A stretch of 62,962 nucleotides of DNA from Gemmatimonadota bacterium (GTDB lineage Bacteria; Gemmatimonadota; Gemmatimonadetes; Gemmatimonadales; Gemmatimonadaceae), in the NCBI GenBank assembly GCA_947461225.1, contig CANHJV010000002.1, positions 1-62,962 of the forward strand, given 5' to 3'. Each line of letters opens with the position of its first letter. The stretch's first letter is position 1. The position numbers and the translations under genes were made by a program. Shown one piece after another: positions 28,042 to 35,454 of this stretch. The notes beneath the pieces are model-generated. The model was not told the origin of the DNA and searched no databases. It saw only the letters and a list, made by a program, of their open reading frames with translations.

Positions 28042-28292
28042 GACAAACCTCGGTGCAAATGGTGATGGTTCGGAGCACGGCATGGTCGTCAGTGGTGGCT
28101 CCACGCAGGCACTGACCAGCACAGGGACGCTACACGGCGGCAACGATTGGTCGACCGACTTTGTGATGTATGTCCCTGTGCACAGCCGACTTTACGTGAA
28201 ACGAAATCGGTGCGCTGTAGGTGATTCCCTCTGCAGCATGTCAGGTGATCCGACGACAGACGGTCGCACCGCGCCAGTACAGTGTGTCCGTA
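28042..28292. promoter_or_regulatory. Divergent control region of the Tad operon
   Basis: The gap between the first flp gene (minus) and the next membrane protein gene (plus) has no credible gene. It contains a perfect 9-bp inverted repeat CACAGGGAC (28120-28128) and GTCCCTGTG (28172-28180) separated by 43 bases, with a short GGTCGACC palindrome between the arms. This could be an operator pair for the pilus operon, but I see no clear -35/-10 pair, so the promoter position is not assigned. Confidence 0.4.
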
Positions 28293-29879
28293 ATGCCCAT
28301 CGCCAATGCTCGAGTGTGGATGCGCTCCGTCGGGCCACCGGCGCTGATTGCCATCGTGGTGTCCATCGTACTGATGACGTCGTCTACGGCGCTCACGCAG
28401 AGCGACGGGGATCTGTTCGCGCACATCGCACTGGGGCGCGACATCCTGCGGGTCGGCGCCCCGGCGTCCGTGACGCCGGCATGGGGCAGTGCGGTGGTGT
28501 TGGCCGCGTTGCATCGACGTGGTGGCCTCTCGCTCATCGCCGTCTGCGTTGCGTGGCTGGCCGCGTGCACGCATGCCTGGCTCATGCTGTTTATCGCGCG
28601 GCGCGGCATGCCCCTGCACGCGGCGTTGCCCGCGGCGATGCTCAGTGTGGTGTTCGCCGCCTCCCATTGGCTGGCGCGGCCGCACGCCGTCACGATCGCC
28701 GCGAGTGCACTCCTGATCGCGCTGCTCGAGTGGCCTGATCGCCGCGCGTGGCTGGCAATCCCGCCGCTGTTCCTACTCTGGGCGAATCTCCACGGCGGGT
28801 GGAGCTACGGGTTGATTCTGGTGGCATGCTACGTGGTCGCACGGCCAACATGGCCGTCGCTCATGCTGCTGGTCGCGTCCGCCCTCGCCACGCTGACGAC
28901 ACCATACGGAACCCAACTGCATCGTACCGTGCTGCAGACGTTGCGCGACCCCACCATCGCGCGCGTGATCAACGAGTATCAGCCGCCGTCCGTGCACAAT
29001 CCGCAGGACCTCCTGTTTCTCGTCACGCTGGCGATCTCCACTGTGGTGCTACTGCGCGCGATGTTGCGCCAGGCCTCACGACCACCGCTCGCCGCGCTGT
29101 TGGTCATCCTCGTCAGTGCGGCCGCCGCCTTGCGAGCCGGCCGCAACATCTCGCTCTTCGCCGTCACCGGATGGCCGCTGCTCGTCGTCTATCTTGTGCC
29201 GCACTCGAGTATCACGCCTTCGCCCGTTACCTCGTGGTCATCCCCCGCGCGATGGCCGTTCGCACGCGACACGGTAAACGCGATCGCCCTGCTCGTATTC
29301 GCCGCACTCGTCGCAGGAGGTGCACGCGCCGCCGGACTCGCCGGCGTCCCCGGCTTCACCACACCCGTCTCCCCCGCACGCTTTCCCGTGGGCGCCCTGC
29401 AGGCGCTCCAGCGCGACCACCAATCCGCCCCGCTGCTCACCACATGGGCGTGGAGCGGCTACGTCCCGTACGCCTGGCCCGGTCGCCGCGCCCTCTTCAA
29501 TCCCCTCAACTTCACGCCCGCCGACGTCCACGCGCTCGGCACGCTGCTCCGTGCCCAGCCCGGTTGGCGTCGCGCCCTCGATAGCCTCGATATCCGACTC
29601 GCGGTCCTCCCGCCGGATTCCCCGCTCGCCGATGCGCTCCGCGCCGAGCCGGCGTGGCCGGTCTGGTACCGCGACCCCACCGCCATCGTGTTCCAGCGCC
29701 AATCCGCCCTGCCCAATGCGCCGTTAGCGTCAGCTGTGGCAACGGGGCGGGCCGGCTGCTCCGCCGGCACCCGCCCACCGCCCACAGCCCCCAGCCGTCA
29801 GATTAGATTCCGACACGAACCCCAGCACGTGTCAGGAGTACATGAATCGGAAGCACAAACGTCTGATCGTTGTCGGTGA
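28293..29879 (+). CDS. Multi-pass membrane protein with NLHGG and RNISLF motifs
   Basis: The 528-residue protein has about nine predicted helices through residue 370 and a soluble C-terminal part. An early acidic motif (SDGDLFAHIALGRDIL), the WANLHGGWSYGL segment and RNISLFAVTGWPLL resemble a family of uncharacterised bacterial membrane proteins that may be GT-C-like glycosyltransferases, where the first acidic loop is functional. I cannot confirm activity. The last 38 bases overlap the GroES-like gene, and the final 50 residues are low in family character, so the true stop region is normal but the C-terminus may be poorly conserved. Confidence 0.68.
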   Translation: MPIANARVWMRSVGPPALIAIVVSIVLMTSSTALTQSDGDLFAHIALGRDILRVGAPASVTPAWGSAVVLAALHRRGGLSLIAVCVAWLAACTHAWLMLFIARRGMPLHAALPAAMLSVVFAASHWLARPHAVTIAASALLIALLEWPDRRAWLAIPPLFLLWANLHGGWSYGLILVACYVVARPTWPSLMLLVASALATLTTPYGTQLHRTVLQTLRDPTIARVINEYQPPSVHNPQDLLFLVTLAISTVVLLRAMLRQASRPPLAALLVILVSAAAALRAGRNISLFAVTGWPLLVVYLVPHSSITPSPVTSWSSPARWPFARDTVNAIALLVFAALVAGGARAAGLAGVPGFTTPVSPARFPVGALQALQRDHQSAPLLTTWAWSGYVPYAWPGRRALFNPLNFTPADVHALGTLLRAQPGWRRALDSLDIRLAVLPPDSPLADALRAEPAWPVWYRDPTAIVFQRQSALPNAPLASAVATGRAGCSAGTRPPPTAPSRQIRFRHEPQHVSGVHESEAQTSDRCR

Positions 29880-30231
29880 CCGCGTCCTCGTGAAAACCGA
29901 GGACGGCGACCAGCGCTCAAAAGTCGGCCTCTATCTGCCCCCTACCGCCATCGACAATCAGGCGGTGCAGGGTGGGGAGATCGTGTCCACCGGCCCCGGC
30001 CTCGCGCTGCCGGAACTCACCGACCAAGGCGAAGAGCCCTGGCGGATTTCCGGGGGCTCCGGCCGGGAGGCGCGCTTCGTGCCCATGCAGGCGCAGGTCG
30101 GCGACTTCGCGCTCTTCTTCAGAAAAGCCGCCGTCGAAATCACGTTCGAAAACGAACAGTATCTCGTGGTGCCGCAGGCGGCGATTCTCGCCCTCGTGCG
30201 TGAGCCGCGTGAAGACATTCCGGAATACTAG
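29842..30231 (+). CDS. GroES-like co-chaperonin
   Basis: The 129-residue protein follows the Cpn10 fold: VGDRVLVKTEDGDQRSKVG with a mobile-loop-like segment, LYLPPTAIDNQAVQGGEIV, then STGPG, and a C-terminal strand VEITFENEQYLVVPQAAILALV. It is longer than standard GroES (about 95-100 residues) because of an insert between STGPG and the second half (about residues 52-75). No groEL is adjacent, so it is likely a paralogue of the canonical GroES. It starts inside the end of the previous gene (AGGAG before the ATG) and is 11 bases before the bacilliredoxin gene. Confidence 0.82.
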   Translation: MNRKHKRLIVVGDRVLVKTEDGDQRSKVGLYLPPTAIDNQAVQGGEIVSTGPGLALPELTDQGEEPWRISGGSGREARFVPMQAQVGDFALFFRKAAVEITFENEQYLVVPQAAILALVREPREDIPEY

Positions 30232-30242
30232 GAGACCGACCC

Positions 30243-30665
30243 ATGATGTATCCCGAGTACATGCTCCAGCCCATGCGTGAAGAGCTCACGCGCCTCGGTG
30301 TGCAGGAACTGCGCACGCCCGACGCGGTGGACGCCCTGCTGCAGGAGCACAAGGGCACCGCGCTGGTCGTGGTGAATTCGGTGTGCGGCTGTGCTGCCCG
30401 CAACGCCCGCCCGGCGATCGCCATGGCGCTGGCCAACGCGGCCAAGCCAGAGGTCTCCACCACCGTATTCGCCGGCCAAGACCGCGAAGCCACCGACCGC
30501 GCGCGGTCGTACTTCACCGGCTACGCGCCGAGCTCGCCGTCAATTGCGCTGTTCAAGGACGGCGACGTCGTGTTCATGCTCGAGCGTTACCAGATCGAGG
30601 GCCGTAGCGCTCAGGAAATCGCGCAGGATCTTGCCGGGGCGTTCGACCAGTACTGCGCGGCGTAA
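30243..30665 (+). CDS. BrxA/BrxB family bacilliredoxin
   Basis: The 140-residue thioredoxin-fold protein has the family motif CGC (Cys48-Gly-Cys50) in NSVCGCAARNARP, and the usual VFAGQDREATDRARSYF and PSSPSIALFKDGDVVFML segments. Bacilliredoxins remove bacillithiol from protein cysteines, so its presence suggests that the organism uses bacillithiol or a related low-mass thiol. It is 11 bases after the GroES-like gene, perhaps pairing folding and thiol repair in stress. Confidence 0.93.
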   Translation: MMYPEYMLQPMREELTRLGVQELRTPDAVDALLQEHKGTALVVVNSVCGCAARNARPAIAMALANAAKPEVSTTVFAGQDREATDRARSYFTGYAPSSPSIALFKDGDVVFMLERYQIEGRSAQEIAQDLAGAFDQYCAA

Positions 30666-30705
30666 TCGGCGGCGCGGTCGAAGCGTCGTTGTGCGGGCCG
30701 TCGAG

Positions 30706-31992
30706 TCAGTCGGCGGCCCGGATCCACCGGGTGATCTCAGCCAGCGTCGGACGCTTGCCGTACATCAGCAGCGCGGTGCGATACACCCGTCCGGCCGCCA
30801 TGAGGCACGCGACCGTGGTGAGAAACAGCCCCCCCACCGACATGACCACCTGACGCGACGGCACGTCGGCCAGTCCCAGTCGCAGCGGCATCATGATCGG
30901 CGCCGAGAACGGAATCATGCTCAGCGCGGTGGCAATCGTGCCGTTCGGATCCTGTAGCGCGGTCTGCAGCAGCGCGATGCTCGACACGAGCAGCATCAGT
31001 ACCGGCGTCTGCGCCTGCTGGGCCTCCTGTTCCGAGCTGGCGATGCTGCCCACCAGGGCAAACAGCGAGGCGTACAGCACGTAGCCCAGCACGAAGTACG
31101 CGCCCAGCAAGATCACATCGTTCAGCTGCACGCTCGGCAGCGGCACGCTCGCCCCGCTCAGGCCGAGCAGCGCGAAAATGCGCCCGCGGTTCGCCAGCAA
31201 CGTGGCCAACGCGCTCGTCCAGATGCCCAGCTGGAGCACGGCCACGCCACCGATGCCGAGAATCTTGCCGGAGAGCAGCACGCGGGCCGGCACACTCGCC
31301 AGCACGACCTCCGCCACGCGCGACTGCTTCTCCTCCGCCACGCTGCGCAGCACAATCTGGCCGTACAGCACGATCGCGATGTACAGCAGCATCGCCACCG
31401 AGAATCCGACGATCATGTTCACGCGGGCGCTCGCCTCGCGGCCGTTGTTGCCGAGCCGGGTGGTGCGGACATCGATGCGTAGTTGGGCCACGCTGGCGGC
31501 ATCCGTAGCGGCAATCCCAATCGCCACGAGCCGGGCCTGACGGAGCTGCCGTTCGAGCGCCGCGCTCAGCCGCTCGGACACGCCCAGCGCGCTGCCGTCG
31601 GGGAGCAACAGCTCGGCCCGTCCGTCGTCGATCGTTTCCGTCGACAGGATCAAGAGCCCCGGGAGTTCCTTGGCCAGCAAGCGCCCGCGCAGCGAGTCCG
31701 TCGTGGTGGTCAGCGCGGTGGCGCTCACCTCGAGCACACGCGGCGCGGTCGCCGTACCCTGCACCCCACCTGCCAGGTCGCCGGCGATCGCCTCCCCCAG
31801 CGCGGTGCCGGTGGCATCCAGAATCAGCACCTTCGCCACATCCACGTCGGCGCGCGTCCGCATGGCCAGCCACGGTGGCCCCACCAGCAGCGCCACGAGC
31901 AGCACGGGGCCGAACAGCGTCGTGAGTAGGAACCATCGTGACCGGACCCGCTCGCCGAATTCCCGTCCGATCACCGCCAGCAGTTTATCCAT
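30706..31992 (-). CDS. ABC-2 type transporter permease (NatB-like)
   Basis: The 428-residue permease has one N-terminal helix (RSRWFLLTTLFGPVLLVALLVG), an extracytoplasmic domain of about 200 residues and five C-terminal helices (from about 245), the NatB/YhaP arrangement. VAEKQSR-type sequence (SVAEEKQSRVAEVVLAS) just after the second helix is the standard cytoplasmic loop. It would form an exporter with the adjacent ATPase, whose stop it overlaps (ATGA-like overlap at 31985-31992). The substrate could be sodium, an antibiotic or another compound and cannot be read from sequence. Confidence 0.88.
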   Translation of the reverse strand: MDKLLAVIGREFGERVRSRWFLLTTLFGPVLLVALLVGPPWLAMRTRADVDVAKVLILDATGTALGEAIAGDLAGGVQGTATAPRVLEVSATALTTTTDSLRGRLLAKELPGLLILSTETIDDGRAELLLPDGSALGVSERLSAALERQLRQARLVAIGIAATDAASVAQLRIDVRTTRLGNNGREASARVNMIVGFSVAMLLYIAIVLYGQIVLRSVAEEKQSRVAEVVLASVPARVLLSGKILGIGGVAVLQLGIWTSALATLLANRGRIFALLGLSGASVPLPSVQLNDVILLGAYFVLGYVLYASLFALVGSIASSEQEAQQAQTPVLMLLVSSIALLQTALQDPNGTIATALSMIPFSAPIMMPLRLGLADVPSRQVVMSVGGLFLTTVACLMAAGRVYRTALLMYGKRPTLAEITRWIRAAD

Positions 31993-32974
31993 GACCCGAC
32001 ATCCCCGCCTCGACGCCCGAGGCACCGACACGCTGCAAGAAAATTTGGTGAAGCGAGGGTTCGAGCCGGTCGAACCGGGCGATCGACACCTTCGCCGCAA
32101 CGAGGCGTTCCAGCAGCCCCTGCGACGTCGCTCCTTCGGCGAGCGTGATCTCGAGGTGGTTGCCGTGATGGTCGATCTCGGCCACCAGTGTCCGGTCGGC
32201 GAGAATCGCCTGCGCCTGATCACCGCTGCCGGAATCGAAGGTCACCGCCACCCGTGCGGCACCGTGGTGCTCGGCCTTCACGTCGCGCATGTCACCATCG
32301 AGGACGATCCGGCCGCGATTCACGATCGCGACGGCATCGCACATGCGCTCGGCCACGTCCATGAGGTGCGTGCTGAACACGATCGTGCGCCCCTGACGGC
32401 GGAGGTCGAGGACGGTGTCCTTGATGGCTTGCGCGTTCACGGGGTCGAGTCCGCTGAACGGCTCGTCGAGTACGATCAGCTCGGGATCGTGCAGCACGGT
32501 GCCGATGAACTGCACCTTTTGCTGCATACCGCGCGAGAGCTCCTCGATTTTCGCCGAGCCCCAGTCGCGCCCCGCACCCGTGAGCGTAAAACGCTCGAGC
32601 CACTGATCGATGCGCCGGTCCGCCTCGCGCGTGGCAACGCCCTTGAGACGAGCCAGAAAGCGCAGCACGCGGCGCACTTCCATTTTGCGATACAGACCGC
32701 GCTCTTCGGGGAGATAGCCGAGTCGGTTCACGAGCGACGGATCGCTGGCCGGCTTTCCGAGAATCTCGATGCGTCCCTCGTCGGGAAGCATCAGGTTCAG
32801 CATCAGGCGGATCGTGCTGGTCTTGCCCGCGCCGTTCGGTCCGAGCAAGCCGAAAATGATGCCGGGCCGGATGTCGAGGGACACCCGGTCTACGGCGACA
32901 TGATTGGCATAGCGCTTGGAAACGGTCGAGAGCCGAACGGCCGACGCCCGTTCCTGAGTGATCGTGCGAGACAT
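31985..32974 (-). CDS. ABC transporter ATP-binding protein (NatA-like)
   Basis: The 329-residue ATPase has Walker A GPNGAGKTSTIRLML, Q-loop region RLGYLPEERGLYRKM, signature LSRGMQQKVQ, Walker B LIVLDEPFSGLDP and H-loop FSTHLMD. The C-terminal 100 residues form the regulatory extension of NatA/CcmA-type exporters. It is the first gene of the pair and starts with ATG at 32974, divergent from the MOT1-type transporter. Confidence 0.92.
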   Translation of the reverse strand: MSRTITQERASAVRLSTVSKRYANHVAVDRVSLDIRPGIIFGLLGPNGAGKTSTIRLMLNLMLPDEGRIEILGKPASDPSLVNRLGYLPEERGLYRKMEVRRVLRFLARLKGVATREADRRIDQWLERFTLTGAGRDWGSAKIEELSRGMQQKVQFIGTVLHDPELIVLDEPFSGLDPVNAQAIKDTVLDLRRQGRTIVFSTHLMDVAERMCDAVAIVNRGRIVLDGDMRDVKAEHHGAARVAVTFDSGSGDQAQAILADRTLVAEIDHHGNHLEITLAEGATSQGLLERLVAAKVSIARFDRLEPSLHQIFLQRVGASGVEAGMSGHG

Positions 32975-33097
32975 GAGGAATGCTTAACCGGGCATCGGTG
33001 GGCCGCAACCGTCGCTGGCCATGCGTTCTGAGACGGGGCGCGTTCACCTGCAGGCGCCTTCGAATTCGCTCTCGATGTCGCTAAGCTCTTGAGGGTA

Positions 33098-34243
33098 ATG
33101 CCCCCCACCCCCCACCCACTCCGCTTCACCCGCGCCGAGTTCGCCGGCGCCTTCGGCGATCTCGGCACCGACCTCCCGCTGCTCGTCGGCCTGGTCGTGG
33201 CCACCGGCATGGACGCCACCACGGCCTTCGTGGTGTTCGGCGCCCTCCAGATCGCTTCGGGCCTCGCCTACCGGCTGCCCATGCCCGTGCAGCCGCTCAA
33301 GGCCATGGCGGCCATCGCCATCGCCGGCAAGCTGGCCCCGCCGCTGCTCGCCGCCGGTGGCCTGATCGTGGGCGTCGTGATGCTCGGCCTCGCCCGCTCC
33401 GGCGCCCTCGCTTGGATCGCCCGTACCGTCCCCAAGCCCGTGGTGCGTGGCATCCAGGTTGGACTTGGGCTACAGCTGGCCATGCTCGCCCTCACCCGCT
33501 TCATCCCGGCGGATGGAGCCCGCGGCTGGCTCCTCGCGGCGGTTGCCCTCGGGATCATCCTCGTGCTACGCACGAGTCATCGCCTCCCCGCCGCCCTCGT
33601 CGTCCTCGCCCTTGGACTGGTCGTCGCCGCCGTGACCTGGCCGGACGGCGCGCCGCTGCCCCTCGGATTCCGCCTCCCCACGCTGCCCGCGCGGTGGCCC
33701 ACTCCCCGCGAGTTCGCCCAGGCCTCACTGCTGCTCGCTCTCCCGCAGCTCGCCCTGTCGCTCGGGAATTCAGTGCTCGCCACGAAGCAGGTGGTCGCTG
33801 ATCTGTTCCCCGATCGCGAGCCGCTCAGTGTACGGCGTATCGGCACCACCTACGCCCTCATGAATCTCCTCGCCGCGCCCCTCGGCGGGATTCCGGTGTG
33901 TCATGGCTCCGGCGGGATCGCCGGGCACTACGCCTTCGGCGCCCGCACCGGCGCCAGTGGCATCATTTACGGCACTTTCCTCGTGCTCTCCGGCCTCCTA
34001 CTCGTCGGCGAACCGGTGGCGTTTCAGCGTCTCTTCCCCGGTCCGATTCTCGGAGCACTGCTGCTGGTCGAGGCCATCACCGTCCTGCTGCTCGTGGGCG
34101 ACCTGCGCGACACGCCGTGGTGGTTGGTCTTCGCGATAGCCTGCGGGCTCACCGCGGCCTTCGTCCCCTACGGCTACGCGGTCGCCCTCGTCGGCGGTAC
34201 AATCGTTAGCGGAGCGCTCCGACGTCGGACGATGGTGCGCTAG
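33098..34243 (+). CDS. Putative sulfate/molybdate transporter (MOT1-like)
   Basis: The 381-residue membrane protein has about 10-11 helices. FTRAEFAGAFGDLGTDLPLL and PMPVQPLKAMAAIAIA are the twin conserved motifs of the MOT1/MFS_MOT1 family, distant relatives of SulP transporters; GLGNSVLATK-type residues appear as LSLGNSVLATKQVVADLFP, and IPVCHGSGGIAGHYAFGARTG is a third family motif. There is no STAS domain, as expected. It probably imports molybdate or sulfate. ATG at 33098 is preferred to a TTG three codons upstream. Its stop overlaps that of the PepSY gene by four bases. Confidence 0.85.
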   Translation: MPPTPHPLRFTRAEFAGAFGDLGTDLPLLVGLVVATGMDATTAFVVFGALQIASGLAYRLPMPVQPLKAMAAIAIAGKLAPPLLAAGGLIVGVVMLGLARSGALAWIARTVPKPVVRGIQVGLGLQLAMLALTRFIPADGARGWLLAAVALGIILVLRTSHRLPAALVVLALGLVVAAVTWPDGAPLPLGFRLPTLPARWPTPREFAQASLLLALPQLALSLGNSVLATKQVVADLFPDREPLSVRRIGTTYALMNLLAAPLGGIPVCHGSGGIAGHYAFGARTGASGIIYGTFLVLSGLLLVGEPVAFQRLFPGPILGALLLVEAITVLLLVGDLRDTPWWLVFAIACGLTAAFVPYGYAVALVGGTIVSGALRRRTMVR

Positions 34244-34806
34244 AAAAACCAGCGCCGGAGGCCCGTCCGCTCCTGACGATTCGCCCCGGCCAGCCGCCAA
34301 TACAGTGCGCCGCCGCTCACGGTCAGCACGAGTAGCGCGAGCCCCCAGAGCATCGACGCCACCAGGCCGCCGTCGCCGAACACTTCGCCACTGTGCACGC
34401 GATTGATGAACGGCTTGTCGGCGTACCCGTCGCTGTGCAGGAACTTTCCCGTCCGGGCATCGAACAACAGGCGTCGGTCTTCGCCGCCGGTTTTGGTGCC
34501 GAGCGACATGGTGATCACCGGCGCCTGCCCCTTGAGTTCAATCGCGATCTTGTCGATCGGTGACCCGGGCGCCTCCTTGGCGGCACTCGCCATGGCGGCG
34601 TTGATCGCCCCCATCCACGCGTCCGGCGGGGAGTCGGTGCGAACGGCGCTCACCAACGTGCGGTTGGCCTCGCGAACGGCTTCGTCTTCACCAAAAAATT
34701 CAGTCCCGGCAACAAGGACACCGGTCACCGACGCGAAGGCGAGGAACAGCGCTGCCGGCGCACCGATCCACCGGTGCCAGCGGCGCCAGACGGCAGGAGT
34801 AGGCAT
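34240..34806 (-). CDS. PepSY-associated membrane protein
   Basis: The 188-residue protein starts with RRWHRWIGAPAALFLAFASVTG, the first helix of PepSY-associated TM proteins, then has an extracytoplasmic PepSY-like part (PVITMSLGTKTGGEDRRLLFDARTGKFL) and a second helix (SMLWGLALLVLTVSGGALYWRL). HRWIG and the RVHSGEVFG motif are common in proteins linked to iron reduction or siderophore uptake. No TonB receptor is nearby. The frame stays open far upstream but the start at 34806 keeps the usual N-terminus. Confidence 0.82.
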   Translation of the reverse strand: MPTPAVWRRWHRWIGAPAALFLAFASVTGVLVAGTEFFGEDEAVREANRTLVSAVRTDSPPDAWMGAINAAMASAAKEAPGSPIDKIAIELKGQAPVITMSLGTKTGGEDRRLLFDARTGKFLHSDGYADKPFINRVHSGEVFGDGGLVASMLWGLALLVLTVSGGALYWRLAGANRQERTGLRRWFF

Positions 34807-34963
34807 ACAAACTCTGGGGTATGAGGCACTGGGGCGGGGGACGTTCGGCTGCAACTTGTCGCGTGACACCCCCGCTCGCAAACCACCGGATCGGTGATAC
34901 CTTTCAATCGTGGACCCCGGTGACCCCGTTGAGCGTCCGCCCCCACCTTTTAGCGCTTTCATC

Positions 34964-35347
34964 ATGACCAAAATCCGTATGGCCGTTGTTTCGGCCGCAC
35001 TCGCCCTGTCCGTGACCGCCGTGGCGGCCCAGCGCATGTTCGCCGACTTCAGCGGCAAGTGGAACGTCGCCATCGACGCCCAGGGCCAGTCCATGCAGTC
35101 GCTCATGACCGTGACGCAGAAGGGCGACTCCGTGTCCGGCACTACCGAATCGCAGCTCGGCACCGCCAGCTTCGACGGCGTGGTCAAGGGTGACTCGATC
35201 TTCTTTGGGTTCGCCTACGACATGGGTGGACAGCAGATCAAGATCCGCGGCACCGGCGTGATGAACGAGAAGGACAAGATGACTGGCACCATGGAAGCCG
35301 AAGGTCTCGGCGCCTTCCCGTTCGCGGCCGCGCGTCAGCCGAACTAA
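34964..35347 (+). CDS. Secreted protein of unknown function
   Basis: The 127-residue protein has a signal peptide (cleavage near VAAQ, residue 22) and one small beta-rich domain (ADFSGKWNVAIDAQGQSMQS, GTTESQLGTASFDGVVKGDSI, GTGVMNEKDKMTGTMEAEG). The pattern of alternating short strands resembles lipocalin-like domains of unknown ligand that are common in this kind of genome. The ATG at 34964 follows the promoter-sized gap after the divergent PepSY gene. Confidence 0.78.
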   Translation: MTKIRMAVVSAALALSVTAVAAQRMFADFSGKWNVAIDAQGQSMQSLMTVTQKGDSVSGTTESQLGTASFDGVVKGDSIFFGFAYDMGGQQIKIRGTGVMNEKDKMTGTMEAEGLGAFPFAAARQPN

Positions 35348-35454
35348 CCGGCCATGTTGTTTCCCGCCCTCGGTGAGCGTGTCGCCACGCTCGCCGGGGG
35401 CGCCTTGGTTGTACGGTGCTGGTCCGCCCCATCTGCCGCAAACGGAGTGTCGTC

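Noticed and set aside
28042-28292. Sigma-54 promoter upstream of flp
   Set aside because: A TGGTCA-N5-TGC string on the minus strand is only a partial match to the -24/-12 consensus, and no bacterial enhancer-binding protein is encoded nearby.
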